Shown here piece by piece: positions 15,582-24,412 of a stretch of 64,000 nt of DNA (the stretch's first letter is position 1; the number at the start of each line of letters is the position of its first letter). Both the position numbers and the translations under genes were made by a program. The notes beneath the pieces are model-generated. The model saw only the letters and a program-made list of their open reading frames with translations, did no database searches and was not told the DNA's origin. The DNA comes from Oscillospiraceae bacterium (GTDB lineage: Bacteria > Bacillota > Clostridia > Oscillospirales > Oscillospiraceae), in contig CAJTGJ010000007.1 of assembly GCA_910575695.1 (NCBI GenBank), forward strand, positions 62,001 through 126,000, in the 5' to 3' direction.

Positions 15582-16355
15582 TCAGACCCGGGCATTTTTG
15601 CGGTAGAGCAGATACAGTCCCTTCACCAACAGGTCGTGGTCGTAACGGATCTCCCGGCGGCACAGGCGGTAGAGTTCCGGAGCGGGATTTCCGGTGGACA
15701 CCACGGACAGCGCCGGTACTCCCGCCGCCTCCTCCAGCGACTGGATGACCCGGTCAAACGCGCCGCTGTAGCCGTACAGCACACCCGCCCGCATCGAATC
15801 CACCGTATTCCGGCACAGGGGGGTGTCCACCTGGGCCATGGAAATCTGGGGCAGCTGGGCCCCATAGTGGGACAGGGCTTCCAGCGCAATATCCATCCCC
15901 GGCATAATTGCGCACCCCTCAAAGGTGTTTTCGCCAATATAGGAAAAGGTGACAGCCGTGCGGGAATTGATAACGATGGCAGGGGTTGGGTAAAGGGCAG
16001 CAATGGCCACAGCGGAAGCCACAATATCACTTCCCAGCTGGTTGTGAATCTCCGATTTGATGTTAAGCCCGGTTTTCAGCCCCGGCCCCACCACCAGCGG
16101 AGCCCTGCCTGTGAGCCGCCGCAGGGTCCTCACATAGGCCGAAGTAATCGGCGGTACAACACTTGACAAGATTGCTCCCTTTACAGCGCTTAAGTCAGCC
16201 CTGTACAGATGGAACACCGCCATCAGATCGATGGCACAGCGGTCGTCCGTCATTTTAGCGTCGGTGGACAGTCTCGATTGAAACGATAGTGCGCCGTCCT
16301 CGCTGAACAGGGCGATGGTGGTGCCAGTATTACCGATGTCAATGGCTAAAATCAT
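15582..16355 (-). CDS. CoaX-like type III pantothenate kinase homologue with altered motifs
   Basis: This 257-aa protein has the ASKHA fold of type III pantothenate kinase, the first step of CoA synthesis. AIDIGNT is intact at 5-10 and the catalytic aspartate is present as Asp110 in LGSDIVA. However, the usual D-x-G-T-A-T-T block reads INSRTAVT (129-136), losing the aspartate and glycine, and the GGxIxPG motif reads EGCAIMPG. MRAGVLYGYSGAFD is normal. It may be a diverged enzyme or a non-catalytic paralogue. It sits 19 bases downstream of the HD-domain gene in one operon. Confidence 0.75.
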   Translation of the reverse strand: MILAIDIGNTGTTIALFSEDGALSFQSRLSTDAKMTDDRCAIDLMAVFHLYRADLSAVKGAILSSVVPPITSAYVRTLRRLTGRAPLVVGPGLKTGLNIKSEIHNQLGSDIVASAVAIAALYPTPAIVINSRTAVTFSYIGENTFEGCAIMPGMDIALEALSHYGAQLPQISMAQVDTPLCRNTVDSMRAGVLYGYSGAFDRVIQSLEEAAGVPALSVVSTGNPAPELYRLCRREIRYDHDLLVKGLYLLYRKNARV

Positions 16356-16374
16356 GTACCCTCTCCCCTTCTCT

Positions 16375-16941
16375 CTATCCGTTCAGTATGTCCATAACCT
16401 GTTGGTATTTGCTTCGATAAAGCTCCCTGCTCCGGGACGACAGCTTTTGAAAGCTCCGCTCCAGCTTTTCCTTCACAAATTTCTTCCCTTCCTCAAACTC
16501 CAAGCCCCGCTCCCGGTAGGCCAGATACAGCAGGCTGGGCAGGCTGTCAAAATGAGAGACCGCGTCCGCGTCCGCCACGCATAGCTCCTCCACACTTTCC
16601 CGGTCCAGCGGCACACTGCCCCGGTGGCTGCGGATGCAGTCTTGCACAAGCGCAATTTTTTCCGGCTCATAGTCCCATTGGGACAGAATGCCCTGGGCCA
16701 TCTCCGCCCCGTGGACGTGGTGGTCGGGATACAGGCTGTAGTCGGTAACAGACGCAATATCGTGGAGCCATGCAGCAATCATCACAATCTCTTTGTCCGC
16801 CCCGTACCGCTCCGCCAAAAAAACCCCGTTTTTGACCACTGCCTCAATATGATCATACACACCCATCCCAAATTGATTGGAGGGCTGCTCACAGCGGCAC
16901 CGGAGCTCTCCCCGCAAATAATTCAAAATATCATTTCTCAT
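16375..16941 (-). CDS. HD-domain hydrolase
   Basis: This 188-aa HD-superfamily metal-dependent phosphohydrolase has a histidine in YDHIEAV, the paired WLHDIASV (H..HD), and a later HHVHGAEMA and SHRG plus VADADAVSHFD for remaining metal ligands. Such small proteins act on nucleotides or related phosphates, but the substrate is not evident. The start ATG 16941 has a weak upstream AAGGGG. It heads a two-gene operon with the CoaX homologue. Confidence 0.82.
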   Translation of the reverse strand: MRNDILNYLRGELRCRCEQPSNQFGMGVYDHIEAVVKNGVFLAERYGADKEIVMIAAWLHDIASVTDYSLYPDHHVHGAEMAQGILSQWDYEPEKIALVQDCIRSHRGSVPLDRESVEELCVADADAVSHFDSLPSLLYLAYRERGLEFEEGKKFVKEKLERSFQKLSSRSRELYRSKYQQVMDILNG

Positions 16942-16964
16942 CTCTATTACCCCTTATGTAACCT

Positions 16965-16993
16965 ATTTTATCACGGGACGCCGCCCATTGCAA
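16965..16993 (-). promoter_or_regulatory. Sigma-A-type promoter for the HD-coaX operon
   Basis: On the minus strand, TTGCAA (16993-16988) and TAAAAT (16970-16965) are separated by 17 bases. A GC-rich hairpin (17005-17034, AACGGCCGG with CCGGCCGTT) lies just upstream and may end the leuB transcript, but no T-run follows. Confidence 0.65.
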
Positions 16994-17037
16994 GGAGGCA
17001 ATGGAACGGCCGGAACGTTTCCGTCCCGGCCGTTTGC

Positions 17038-18114
17038 TCAAATATTCGCTCGGATAACCTCACCCATCTTGCGCGTGCCGATGGCGCGCTCCCCCGCCCT
17101 TGCGATGTCGACGGTACGCCAGCCGCCGGCCAGTGCCCGGTCCACGGCACACTCGATGGCGTCCGCCTCTTCCGCCAATTTAAGCGAATATCGGAACATC
17201 ATGGCGGCGGACAGGATGGTGGCGATGGGATTGGCCTTGTCCTGTCCCGCGATGTCCGGCGCGGAGCCGTGAATCGGCTCGTACAGCGCGGGAGCACCGT
17301 CCCCTATGGAGGCGGAGGGCAGCAGGCCGATGGAGCCGGTGATCATGGACGCCTCGTCGGACAGGATGTCCCCGAACATATTCTCCGTCACCACCACGTC
17401 AAACTGCCCCGGGTCCCGCACCAGCTGCATGGCGCAGTTGTCCACCAGCACATCCTCATACTCTACATCGGCGTATTCCTCCGCCAGCCTGTGCATGACG
17501 GACCGCCACAGACGGGAAGTCTCCAGCACGTTTGCCTTGTCCACGCTGGTCACCTTTTTCCGACGCAGACGGGCCATCTCAAAAGCCTGGCGGCCAATGC
17601 GCTCGATCTCCTTCTCGGAATAGGCCATCAAATCGGTGGCCTCCAGCCCCCGGTCCTCCGTCTGGTACTTGTCCCGCCTGCCGAAATAAATGCCGCCCGT
17701 CAACTCCCGCACCATCAACAGGTCAATGCCCTTTTCCGCCGTCTCCTTCCTCAGCGGGCAGGCCTCCGCCAAAGCGGGACGCAAGGCGGCAGGACGCAGA
17801 TTGGCGTAAAGGCCCAAGTCTTTACGGATAGCCAGCAGAGCTGTTTCCGGCCTTTCCTCCGCAGGCCTGTCGCTGCCCCACTTGGGACCGCCTACCGCGC
17901 CCAGCAGGACCGCGTCACAGCTTTTGCAGGTTTCGGCGGTGCCGTCGGGATAGCTCTTGCCCACCGCGTCGGTGGCACAGCCACCAAGCATTACATCCAC
18001 ATACTCAAAGGTGTGGCCAAACCTCTCCCCCACCTTGTCAATGACCTTTACCGTCTCATTAACAATCTCCGGGCCGATGCCGTCCCCCCGGATCAACGCA
18101 ATTTTGTAATTCAT
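17038..18114 (-). CDS. leuB: 3-isopropylmalate dehydrogenase
   Basis: LeuB oxidises and decarboxylates 3-isopropylmalate in leucine synthesis. The 358-aa protein shows IRGDGIGPEI, GAVGGPKW, the LeuB-specific RELTGGIYFG, conserved Lys/Tyr catalytic residues around YEDVLVDNCAMQL, and NMFGDILSDEAS for Mg/isocitrate-type binding, then EPIHGSAPDIAG for NAD. The start ATG 18114 follows GAGAGGAA; the frame is open to 18198 but overlaps the upstream gene. It is the last gene of the leuC-leuD-(unknown)-leuB cluster; no leuA is in the window. Confidence 0.96.
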   Translation of the reverse strand: MNYKIALIRGDGIGPEIVNETVKVIDKVGERFGHTFEYVDVMLGGCATDAVGKSYPDGTAETCKSCDAVLLGAVGGPKWGSDRPAEERPETALLAIRKDLGLYANLRPAALRPALAEACPLRKETAEKGIDLLMVRELTGGIYFGRRDKYQTEDRGLEATDLMAYSEKEIERIGRQAFEMARLRRKKVTSVDKANVLETSRLWRSVMHRLAEEYADVEYEDVLVDNCAMQLVRDPGQFDVVVTENMFGDILSDEASMITGSIGLLPSASIGDGAPALYEPIHGSAPDIAGQDKANPIATILSAAMMFRYSLKLAEEADAIECAVDRALAGGWRTVDIARAGERAIGTRKMGEVIRANI

Positions 18115-18136
18115 GGCTGTTCCTCTCCATCTATGC

Positions 18137-18499
18137 TCAGATATCCGTCCAAGCGTCAAATCTTGTGGAAATCTGCGGGTCGTATACAGGAATACCAAAT
18201 TCCTGGGTCATAACGTCTATAAACAAATTCAAACTCTGCTCAGACATCCCATAGCAGTCAAACCGGACAAGCTGTGGCGTAGTATACAGCGTGAAGCTGC
18301 CAAACCCCTCTTTTTCGCAGTTGTCCTGATTCAGCCAGTCCCAACCGGAAAAAACGGCACGAATCCGCTCCCTGATTTTCTCTATGGGAAGCGACTGCAG
18401 CTCCTCCAACTGCTCCCCATCGCACAGAGAAGCATATACCTTTTCATCCTCGTGAACTACGTTCTGCTTATACTTCCAGAAGTTGTAATCCGCACTCAT
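18137..18499 (-). CDS. Hypothetical protein inside the leucine operon
   Basis: I do not recognise this 120-aa acidic protein. It is soluble, with no signal or membrane segment, and aromatic-rich (NFWKYK at the start, [31 protein letters not shown], then [12 protein letters not shown] at the end), suggesting a compact alpha/beta fold. Its ATG (18499) overlaps the leuD stop by 4 bases (ATGA), so it is translationally coupled to leuD, and leuB follows after 22 bases. Size and composition recall small immunity- or adaptor-like proteins, but that is only an impression. Leucine operons do not normally carry a gene here. Confidence 0.75.
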   Translation of the reverse strand: MSADYNFWKYKQNVVHEDEKVYASLCDGEQLEELQSLPIEKIRERIRAVFSGWDWLNQDNCEKEGFGSFTLYTTPQLVRFDCYGMSEQSLNLFIDVMTQEFGIPVYDPQISTRFDAWTDI

Positions 18500-18981
18500 T
18501 TTGCCGCTCCTCTTGCTTTCAAGGACTTCAGCAGCCCGCCGTACTCAATGATTCCGTTGACGAACGCCGGGAAGGGCGCGGCCTGGAAGCTGGCCCCGGT
18601 GGTCTCGTTCAGAATCATCCCAGTTCCGAAGTCCACCGATACCTGATCTCCCGCAGAAATACCGTCCACCGCCTCCGGGCACTCCAAAATGGGCAAGCCG
18701 ATGTTGATGGCGTTGCGGTAAAAAATCCGGGCAAAGCTCTTGGCAATGACGCACTTCACCCCGCATGCCTTGATGGCCAGCGGCGCGTGCTCCCGGGAGG
18801 ATCCGCAGCCGAAATTGCCGCCGCCCACCACAATGTCCCCGGCCTCCACCGTGGAGGCAAACTGGGCGTCAATGTCCTCCATACAGTGGGAGGCCAATGA
18901 TTTCTCGTCCGGGGCGTTGAGATAGCGGGCCGGAATGATCACATCCGTATCAACATTGTCGCCGTACTTGTAAACCTTCAT
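18496..18981 (-). CDS. leuD: 3-isopropylmalate dehydratase small subunit
   Basis: LeuD forms the swivelling domain of isopropylmalate isomerase with LeuC. The 161-aa protein has [16 protein letters not shown] at the start, the substrate loop [12 protein letters not shown], and [18 protein letters not shown], all typical of the archaeal/clostridial-type small subunit. The start ATG 18981 follows GAAAGG at about 12 bases; a GTG at 18993 is an alternative that would add four residues. It lies 15 bases after leuC. Confidence 0.95.
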   Translation of the reverse strand: MKVYKYGDNVDTDVIIPARYLNAPDEKSLASHCMEDIDAQFASTVEAGDIVVGGGNFGCGSSREHAPLAIKACGVKCVIAKSFARIFYRNAINIGLPILECPEAVDGISAGDQVSVDFGTGMILNETTGASFQAAPFPAFVNGIIEYGGLLKSLKARGAAK

Positions 18982-18996
18982 CCCTTTACACACCTT

Positions 18997-20256
18997 TCAA
19001 ATACTTGCCGGATCGGTAACCACACCGGTGACAGCGGACGCCGCCGCCACAGCAGGGCTGGCCAAAATGATCATAGAGCTGGTGGGTCCCATGCGGCCCA
19101 CAAAATTGCGGTTGGTAGTGGAGATAGCCCACTCACCATCACTGAGCACACCCATATGTCCGCCCAGACACGGCCCGCAGGTGGGGGTGGACACTACTGC
19201 CCCTGCATTGATGAAGTCGGCCACCAACCCCTCCGCCATGGCGTCCAGATAGACCTGCTGGGTGGCGGGTATGACGATGCACCGCACCCAGTCGGCCACC
19301 TTCCGGCCCTTGAGGATGGCGGCGGCCTCCCGCAGGTCCTTCAGCCGCCCGTTGGTGCAGGAGCCGATGACCACCTGCTGGATAGGCTTGCCCGCCGCCT
19401 CATCCACGCTCTTTATGTTGGAGGGCAGATGCGGGAATGCTACCGTAGGCCGCAGGGCAGACAAATCAATTGTAATCTCCTGGGTATATTTCGCATCGCT
19501 ATCGGCTTCAAATACCCGCCATGCCCTGCTGACCCGACCCTTTAAGTAGTCAACCGTCCTGTCATCCACCGGGAAAATGCCATTCTTAGCCCCGGCTTCA
19601 ATGGCCATGTTGCAGATGGTGAACCGATCATCCATCTCCAGGGAAGCGACCCCATCCCCCACAAACTCCAGAGACTGGTACAGCGCCCCATCCACCCCAA
19701 TCATGCCGATCAGATGGAGAATCACATCCTTGCCGCTGATATGCGGCCCCAGCCTGCCCGTCAGCTCCACCTTGATTGCGGAGGGCACCTTGAACCAAGC
19801 CAGCCCCGTGGCCATCCCTGCGGCCATATCTGTGGAACCGACGCCAGTGGAGAACGCCCCCAGGGCCCCATAGGTGCAGGTATGGGAATCCGCGCCAATA
19901 ATCACCTCGCCGGGGGCGGCCAAACCTTTTTCCGGCACAAGTGCGTGCTCAATGCCCATCTGGCCCACATCATAAAAATGGGTAATGCTGTGTTCCTTGG
20001 CGAATTCCCGGCAGGCGGCGCACAACTGGGCGGACTTGATGTCCTTGCAAGGGGTGGAATGGTCCAGCACAATGGCAATCTTGTCTTTGTCGAACACGGA
20101 CGACAGCCCCGCCTTGTTGAACTCCGTGATGGCCACCGGGGTGGTGATGTCGTTGCCCAGCACCAGGTCCAGCCGTCCCTCGATGAGCTGTCCAGCCTCC
20201 ACCTGGTCAAGGCCGGCGGAGCGGGCCAGAATTTTCTGGGTCATGGTCATGCCCAT
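18997..20256 (-). CDS. leuC: 3-isopropylmalate dehydratase large subunit
   Basis: LeuC is the [4Fe-4S] catalytic subunit that isomerises 2- to 3-isopropylmalate. The 419-aa length is that of the HacA/archaeal-type subfamily, shorter than the E. coli type. Visible motifs are [15 protein letters not shown], the cluster cysteine in [13 protein letters not shown] and the paired cysteines in [13 protein letters not shown], plus NRNFVGRMG. The start ATG 20256 follows AAAGGAGG at nine bases. It heads the leu cluster and is divergent from a Crp/Fnr-family gene with a 124-base shared control region. Confidence 0.96.
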   Translation of the reverse strand: MGMTMTQKILARSAGLDQVEAGQLIEGRLDLVLGNDITTPVAITEFNKAGLSSVFDKDKIAIVLDHSTPCKDIKSAQLCAACREFAKEHSITHFYDVGQMGIEHALVPEKGLAAPGEVIIGADSHTCTYGALGAFSTGVGSTDMAAGMATGLAWFKVPSAIKVELTGRLGPHISGKDVILHLIGMIGVDGALYQSLEFVGDGVASLEMDDRFTICNMAIEAGAKNGIFPVDDRTVDYLKGRVSRAWRVFEADSDAKYTQEITIDLSALRPTVAFPHLPSNIKSVDEAAGKPIQQVVIGSCTNGRLKDLREAAAILKGRKVADWVRCIVIPATQQVYLDAMAEGLVADFINAGAVVSTPTCGPCLGGHMGVLSDGEWAISTTNRNFVGRMGPTSSMIILASPAVAAASAVTGVVTDPASI

Positions 20257-20319
20257 GGAATAACTCCTCCTTTGAAAAGCTGTTGTGTTTTGTTCCTGTG
20301 TCCATTATGCCAGAACCAC

Positions 20320-20348
20320 TGGACGAAAAATGCAAACCATGATACAAT
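20320..20348 (+). promoter_or_regulatory. Promoter region shared by leuC (-) and the Crp-family gene (+)
   Basis: For the plus strand, TGGACG (20320-20325) and TACAAT (20343-20348) are separated by 17 bases. For the minus strand, an extended -10 (TGG then CATAAT) lies within about 20303-20311. The two promoters are close enough that a protein bound between them could affect both. Confidence 0.5.
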
Positions 20349-20380
20349 GTACAACAGCAAAATCGCGGGAGGTGCATATT

Positions 20381-20989
20381 ATGGCGGAATGGGACCTGCT
20401 GGCGGAGGGCCGCAGTCCCCGGAAATACCGGACAGGACAGCTGATCTATCTGCAAGGCACCCATCCGGACTGCTTCTACTATCTGCTGTCCGGCTCGGTG
20501 CGCAGCTTCATCAGCTCCAGCACCGGGGAGGAGCGGGTGCTCACCATCCACCGCACCGGGGACCTTATGGGGGAGGCGTCCTTCTTCGACGGCTGTCCCC
20601 GGGTGACCTCCGCCATGGCGCTGGAGGACTGCCTGATTTTGACCATCGACCAGGGACAGCTGGATGCCGCTTTCCTTCGCCACCCGGAGCTGGCCCAGCC
20701 CATGCTCCAGCACCTGGCCCGGACGGTGCGGATGCTGTCCGACCATGTGGAGGCCTCCTCCCTGCCCGCCCAGCAGCGGATCGCACGATGGCTGCTTCAT
20801 CAGCCTGTTGGGGACAGCGGCTCCATCCGGGCCACCCACGAGGGCATCGGTCAGGCGGTGGGCCTGTCCCGTGTGACAGTGAGCCGGGTGCTGGGAGAGC
20901 TGGCTACTCTTGGGCTGGTAAAGCTGGGCTATCGGTCAGTCGCCGTTTGGGACCAGGCGCGGCTGGAGGAGCTGGCCCTTGGAGCCTGA
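20381..20989 (+). CDS. Crp/Fnr family transcriptional regulator
   Basis: This 202-aa regulator has an N-terminal cyclic-nucleotide-binding-like beta barrel (GQLIYLQGTHPDCFYYLLSG, GDLMGEASFFDG), a long dimer helix, and a C-terminal winged helix-turn-helix (THEGIGQAVGLSRVTVSRVL). The cysteine set of oxygen-sensing FNR is absent, and the arginine needed for cAMP binding is not evident, so the effector is unknown. The start ATG 20381 follows GGGAGGTG; the open frame to 20285 overlaps the leuC control region. Divergence from leuC suggests, but does not prove, control of leucine synthesis. Confidence 0.9.
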   Translation: MAEWDLLAEGRSPRKYRTGQLIYLQGTHPDCFYYLLSGSVRSFISSSTGEERVLTIHRTGDLMGEASFFDGCPRVTSAMALEDCLILTIDQGQLDAAFLRHPELAQPMLQHLARTVRMLSDHVEASSLPAQQRIARWLLHQPVGDSGSIRATHEGIGQAVGLSRVTVSRVLGELATLGLVKLGYRSVAVWDQARLEELALGA

Positions 20990-21123
20990 ATGGCGCATTC
21001 GGCGCTGATGCTCATGTACAACAAAACCACAGAGCTTTGGTCCTCAAGGATATTTTAGCTGGAATCTGGACCGGAAAGCAAACAATAAAGCCAGTCAAAA
21101 ATAAATGGCTGGCGCAGAACATT

Positions 21124-21171
21124 AAAAATTGCCTTTGTCTGGAGCAAGTCTCCAAGCAAAGGCAATTTTTT
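21124..21171. terminator. Bidirectional terminator between the Crp-family gene and spoIVA
   Basis: AAAAATTGCCTTTG (21124-21137) and CAAAGGCAATTTTT (21157-21170) form a perfect 14-bp stem with A/T runs suited to both strands, and an inner GGAG/CTCC stem closes the loop. It separates the convergent Crp-family gene and spoIVA. The 135 bases between the Crp-family stop and the hairpin hold nothing else I can identify. Confidence 0.88.
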
Positions 21172-21183
21172 GGTCTGCGGTTG

Positions 21184-22659
21184 TTATAGGATGATACAAA
21201 TAAGCCCGCCGGACCCCTCGTTGATGATCCGCTGCAAGGTCTCGCGCAGCTTCTCCCGAGCTTCCTCCGGCATCCGTTTCAGTTTGCCGTTCAGATCCTC
21301 CCCCACCAATTCATGGAAAGAGCGGCCAAAGATATTGGAATCCCAGATTTTCCCCGTGTCCCCCTCGAACTGCTGGAGCAGGTAGTCCACCATCTCCTCC
21401 GACTGCTTCTCAGTGCCCATGATGGGGGAAACCTCCGTCTTGATATCCGCCCGCATCATGTGGATGGACGGCGCGGATGCCTTGAGCCGCACACCATACC
21501 GTCCCCCCTGCTTGACGATCTCCGGCTCCTCCAGGGTCATCTCCTCCGGATTCGGCATCACAATACCATACCCTGTGGCCTCTACCTGGGCCAGCGCCCC
21601 CTCCACCTTCTCATACTTCCGCTTCATAGCCGCCATCTGGGTGAGCTGGTCAATGAGGTCGCCATCGTCCTGGATCTCCAGCCCGCACTGCTCGGACACC
21701 GTAGAATAAAACAGCGTCCGGGGCAGCTCCAGCGTGGCGGTGACCACCCCGCTGCCCATGTCCATCCGGTTGAGGACGGCAGAACTGACCTCCTCCCGGT
21801 CGCCCATGGCCAGTACCGCGCCCTCCGCGTCCCGCAGGCGTGTCAGGCCCTCCGTTTCCTCCCGGATCATGGTGTACAACCCGCTTTTAATCGGATGATC
21901 AAAGGGCAGGACATCCACCCAGGGCGGCAGGAACAGGTCCATCTGTTTCATCGGGAACTCGTGGAGCACCGCCCGGATGATTTCGCTCACCGCCCCCTCG
22001 TCCAGCGTCAGGCAGTTGGCGGCTAGGCAGGTCACGTCATACCGCTCCGCGATGTCCGCCTGAAGGGTCTGCGCCCGCTCCCCATAGGGCTGGGCGGAGT
22101 TGAGCAGTACCATGAACGGCTTGCCCAGCCCTTTCAGCTCACTGATAACCCGTTCCTCCGCCTCCAGGTAATCCTCCCGGGGGATATCCGCAACCGTACC
22201 GTCCGTGGTTACCACAATGCCGATGGTGGAGTGGTCGGTGATCACCTTCTGGGTGCCAAACTCCGCCGCCTGGGTCATGGGGATCTCATGATCGAACCAG
22301 GGCGTCATTACCATCCGGGGCTGTTCCCCATCCATCTGCCCCAATGCACTGGGTACCATGTATCCCACACAGTCGATGAGCCGGACGGAGAACACGCCGC
22401 CGTCCTCCATGGACATTTCCACCGCGTCCTCTGGAACGAACTTGGGCTCGGCCGTCATGACCACCCGCCCCGAACCGCTCTGGGGGAGCTCATCCCGGGC
22501 CCGGTCCCGGATGTAGCTGTTTTCAATCTTGGGCAGCACCAGAGTTTCCATAAACCGCTTGATAAAGGTGGACTTCCCCGTGCGCACAGGGCCCACCACA
22601 CCGATATAGATGTCGCCTTGGGTGCGCTGGGCGATATCCTCATACAATTTGTTTTCCAA
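21184..22659 (-). CDS. spoIVA: Stage IV sporulation protein A, spore coat morphogenetic ATPase
   Basis: SpoIVA polymerises on the forespore surface, hydrolysing ATP, to form the coat basement layer. The 491-aa length matches the family (492 in Bacillus). It begins with IYIGVVGPVRTGKST (Walker A, Lys29), has VRLIDCVGYMVPSA as the Walker B/switch region, and ends in the conserved hydrophobic tail GGLICIIL. The start is TTG 22659, seven bases after GAGGAGGG; an upstream ATG (22680) is disfavoured because homologues begin at this point. A sigma-E-like promoter precedes it. sipL lies directly upstream on the same strand. Confidence 0.96.
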   Translation of the reverse strand: MENKLYEDIAQRTQGDIYIGVVGPVRTGKSTFIKRFMETLVLPKIENSYIRDRARDELPQSGSGRVVMTAEPKFVPEDAVEMSMEDGGVFSVRLIDCVGYMVPSALGQMDGEQPRMVMTPWFDHEIPMTQAAEFGTQKVITDHSTIGIVVTTDGTVADIPREDYLEAEERVISELKGLGKPFMVLLNSAQPYGERAQTLQADIAERYDVTCLAANCLTLDEGAVSEIIRAVLHEFPMKQMDLFLPPWVDVLPFDHPIKSGLYTMIREETEGLTRLRDAEGAVLAMGDREEVSSAVLNRMDMGSGVVTATLELPRTLFYSTVSEQCGLEIQDDGDLIDQLTQMAAMKRKYEKVEGALAQVEATGYGIVMPNPEEMTLEEPEIVKQGGRYGVRLKASAPSIHMMRADIKTEVSPIMGTEKQSEEMVDYLLQQFEGDTGKIWDSNIFGRSFHELVGEDLNGKLKRMPEEAREKLRETLQRIINEGSGGLICIIL

Positions 22660-22691
22660 AGCAGAACCCTCCTCACGCATACTCGATTTTA

Positions 22692-22721
22692 TATGTATGG
22701 GGATAAGCTGGAAAATATGAC
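22692..22721 (-). promoter_or_regulatory. Sigma-E-like promoter for spoIVA
   Basis: On the minus strand, GTCATATT (22721-22714) and CATACATA (22699-22692) are separated by 14 bases, close to the Bacillus sigma-E consensus (ATATT, 13-14 bases, CATACA-T). spoIVA is a known sigma-E target, which supports the call. It lies in the gap after the sipL stop. Confidence 0.72.
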
Positions 22722-22759
22722 AGGGACGGCGTGGAATTTATCCACACCGCCCCTGTCGG

Positions 22760-24271
22760 TCAGCATCTTTTCGCGGGAATGAGCAGCAAAACCCCCTCCG
22801 CCGCCTCGCCGGAGGCCAGACCGTTGGCCCCGCAGATATCCTCTACCGTAGAGCCGCAGGCTTTGGCAATATCCCACAGCGCCTCTCCCCGCTCCACCCG
22901 GCGGATGACCACTGAGGGCCGTACCCCCGTCTCCCGGGCGGCGCTGGGCTTCAGCTCGGATACACAGCTTACCTGCTCCTCCCGCAGGGTGGTCCAGGCA
23001 AATTCCGTCTCAAAGCGAACCTCTACCCCACCGGTAACGGGAACGGCGGCGGCTTCCCCTATGGGACGGCAAATGCACGAGCAGGTACAACCCGCAGGCA
23101 ACTCCGCCCGGCAGGACACCGGCAGTTCCACATCCACGCCGCACAGCGCGTCGTCCTCACTGAGATAGAGGATGGACGCAGCGGCCTGGGCGGTAAACTC
23201 CATCCCGCCCTCCACCGGAGCGGAGGCCATGGAAGTGACCGTCACCGCGCAGTCCAGCACCTGCTTGGCCGGAATGCCGGATTCGCACAGCTTCCGGGCC
23301 ACCTCCCGGCGGCTGGAGCGCTCCACCATGGTACACAGCCGTTCCGGCGAGCGTTCCACGTCAATAGGCTGTTTGAGGCAGTAGGCGTCGCTGATCAGGG
23401 TGACCGGCTGCTGAACCCACAGCGCCGCCTGGGCCAGGGCCTCCATGGTCACCTCCAGCTCCCCGTCCCGCAGGCGGCAGTCCACGCTTTTCAGCGTAAC
23501 AGCCACATCAGGCTCCGCCTCATCGGGGACCGTCCCCAAGTCCAGGATCTGGGAGTACGGCAGCTCAAAGCGGACTGGGATCAGTTCCTCCCCGCCGCGG
23601 TATAGCGTGACCAACTGGATATCTCCCTTGAGCACCAGCTTTTTTCCGATAAATTTGGCGTCCATGGTCCCCAGCTCCGCCCGGTACAGCAGCAATTCTT
23701 CCATCTCCGGCTTGGACGCCGGGGGACGCAGGACATCAGAGAAGGTAAACACCTTTTCCGCCACATCAGGGATCACGCTGCATTTCCGGGTGGTGAGCAG
23801 TTTTTCCATCCCAGCCCCTTCCCCGCAGTTCACGTCACAGCTCAGCTCCCGCCGCTCCTGCTGGTAGGCTGCTGCCCACACAGCCAGGTTTACCCGTACC
23901 AGCATTTTTCGGGGATTGATGGTGCGGGCGTCAGCCGATGCTGCCTGCACGGTGGCCTGCACCGGGCACCCGGCGTGGAACTGGGGATCGTCCCGGACGC
24001 ATTGGAACGGGATGGACACCTCCAGCGACCGGGGCGCCTCCTCCCCTTCGGGTATGTACAGTACGGTCACCCGGGCAGTGCCGGACAGACGCAGGGAACC
24101 TTCTCCCAGCTCCTTATCCTTCAAAAACACCTTGCCCACCGCCGAGACAATGCGGGAAATGTCCGGGCAGGCATCGGGGACGATGCTCTCCAGGGTCTCC
24201 TCCTGGGAGAACATCCCCTGGCTGGCGGGCCAGAACCCCTCTATCATAATACGCTGTAACTCCATGTCCAT
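22760..24271 (-). CDS. sipL: SipL-like spore coat protein, DUF3794 repeats and LysM
   Basis: This 503-aa protein is built of DUF3794 domains across most of its length (PDISRIVSAVGKV, VTVLYIPEGEE, DIQLVTLYRGGEE, AASILYLSEDD mark repeats) and a C-terminal LysM domain (about 450-500; VERGEALWDIAKACG, GLASGEAAEGVLLLIP). This is the architecture of Clostridioides difficile SipL, whose LysM domain binds SpoIVA to attach the coat. Its location next to spoIVA supports the assignment. The start ATG 24271 follows GGAGAGG. It has its own sigma-E-like promoter. No signal peptide is present, as expected for a mother-cell protein. Confidence 0.87.
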   Translation of the reverse strand: MDMELQRIMIEGFWPASQGMFSQEETLESIVPDACPDISRIVSAVGKVFLKDKELGEGSLRLSGTARVTVLYIPEGEEAPRSLEVSIPFQCVRDDPQFHAGCPVQATVQAASADARTINPRKMLVRVNLAVWAAAYQQERRELSCDVNCGEGAGMEKLLTTRKCSVIPDVAEKVFTFSDVLRPPASKPEMEELLLYRAELGTMDAKFIGKKLVLKGDIQLVTLYRGGEELIPVRFELPYSQILDLGTVPDEAEPDVAVTLKSVDCRLRDGELEVTMEALAQAALWVQQPVTLISDAYCLKQPIDVERSPERLCTMVERSSRREVARKLCESGIPAKQVLDCAVTVTSMASAPVEGGMEFTAQAAASILYLSEDDALCGVDVELPVSCRAELPAGCTCSCICRPIGEAAAVPVTGGVEVRFETEFAWTTLREEQVSCVSELKPSAARETGVRPSVVIRRVERGEALWDIAKACGSTVEDICGANGLASGEAAEGVLLLIPAKRC

Positions 24272-24303
24272 AGGCTTCCTCTCCTTGCACGTATTCTGCA
24301 TCC

Positions 24304-24333
24304 ACTATATGAGGGATTCAGCCTGGATATGTC
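24304..24333 (-). promoter_or_regulatory. Sigma-E-like promoter for sipL
   Basis: On the minus strand, GACATATC (24333-24326) and CATATAGT (24311-24304) are separated by 14 bases, the same geometry as the spoIVA promoter. The predicted start is about 25-30 bases upstream of the sipL ATG. Confidence 0.6.
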
Positions 24334-24412
24334 ATCCGTTTCACTCCATATGGAAAATCTTGCGCATCAGGCCGCAAAGCGCCTTCGGAAATTTTACCAC
24401 CACGACTCGCAT

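Noticed and set aside
20257-20380. A T-box or leucine leader-peptide attenuator ahead of leuC
   Set aside because: The gap is only 124 bases, and no run of Leu codons, T-box sequence or terminator/antiterminator pair is visible on the leuC side.
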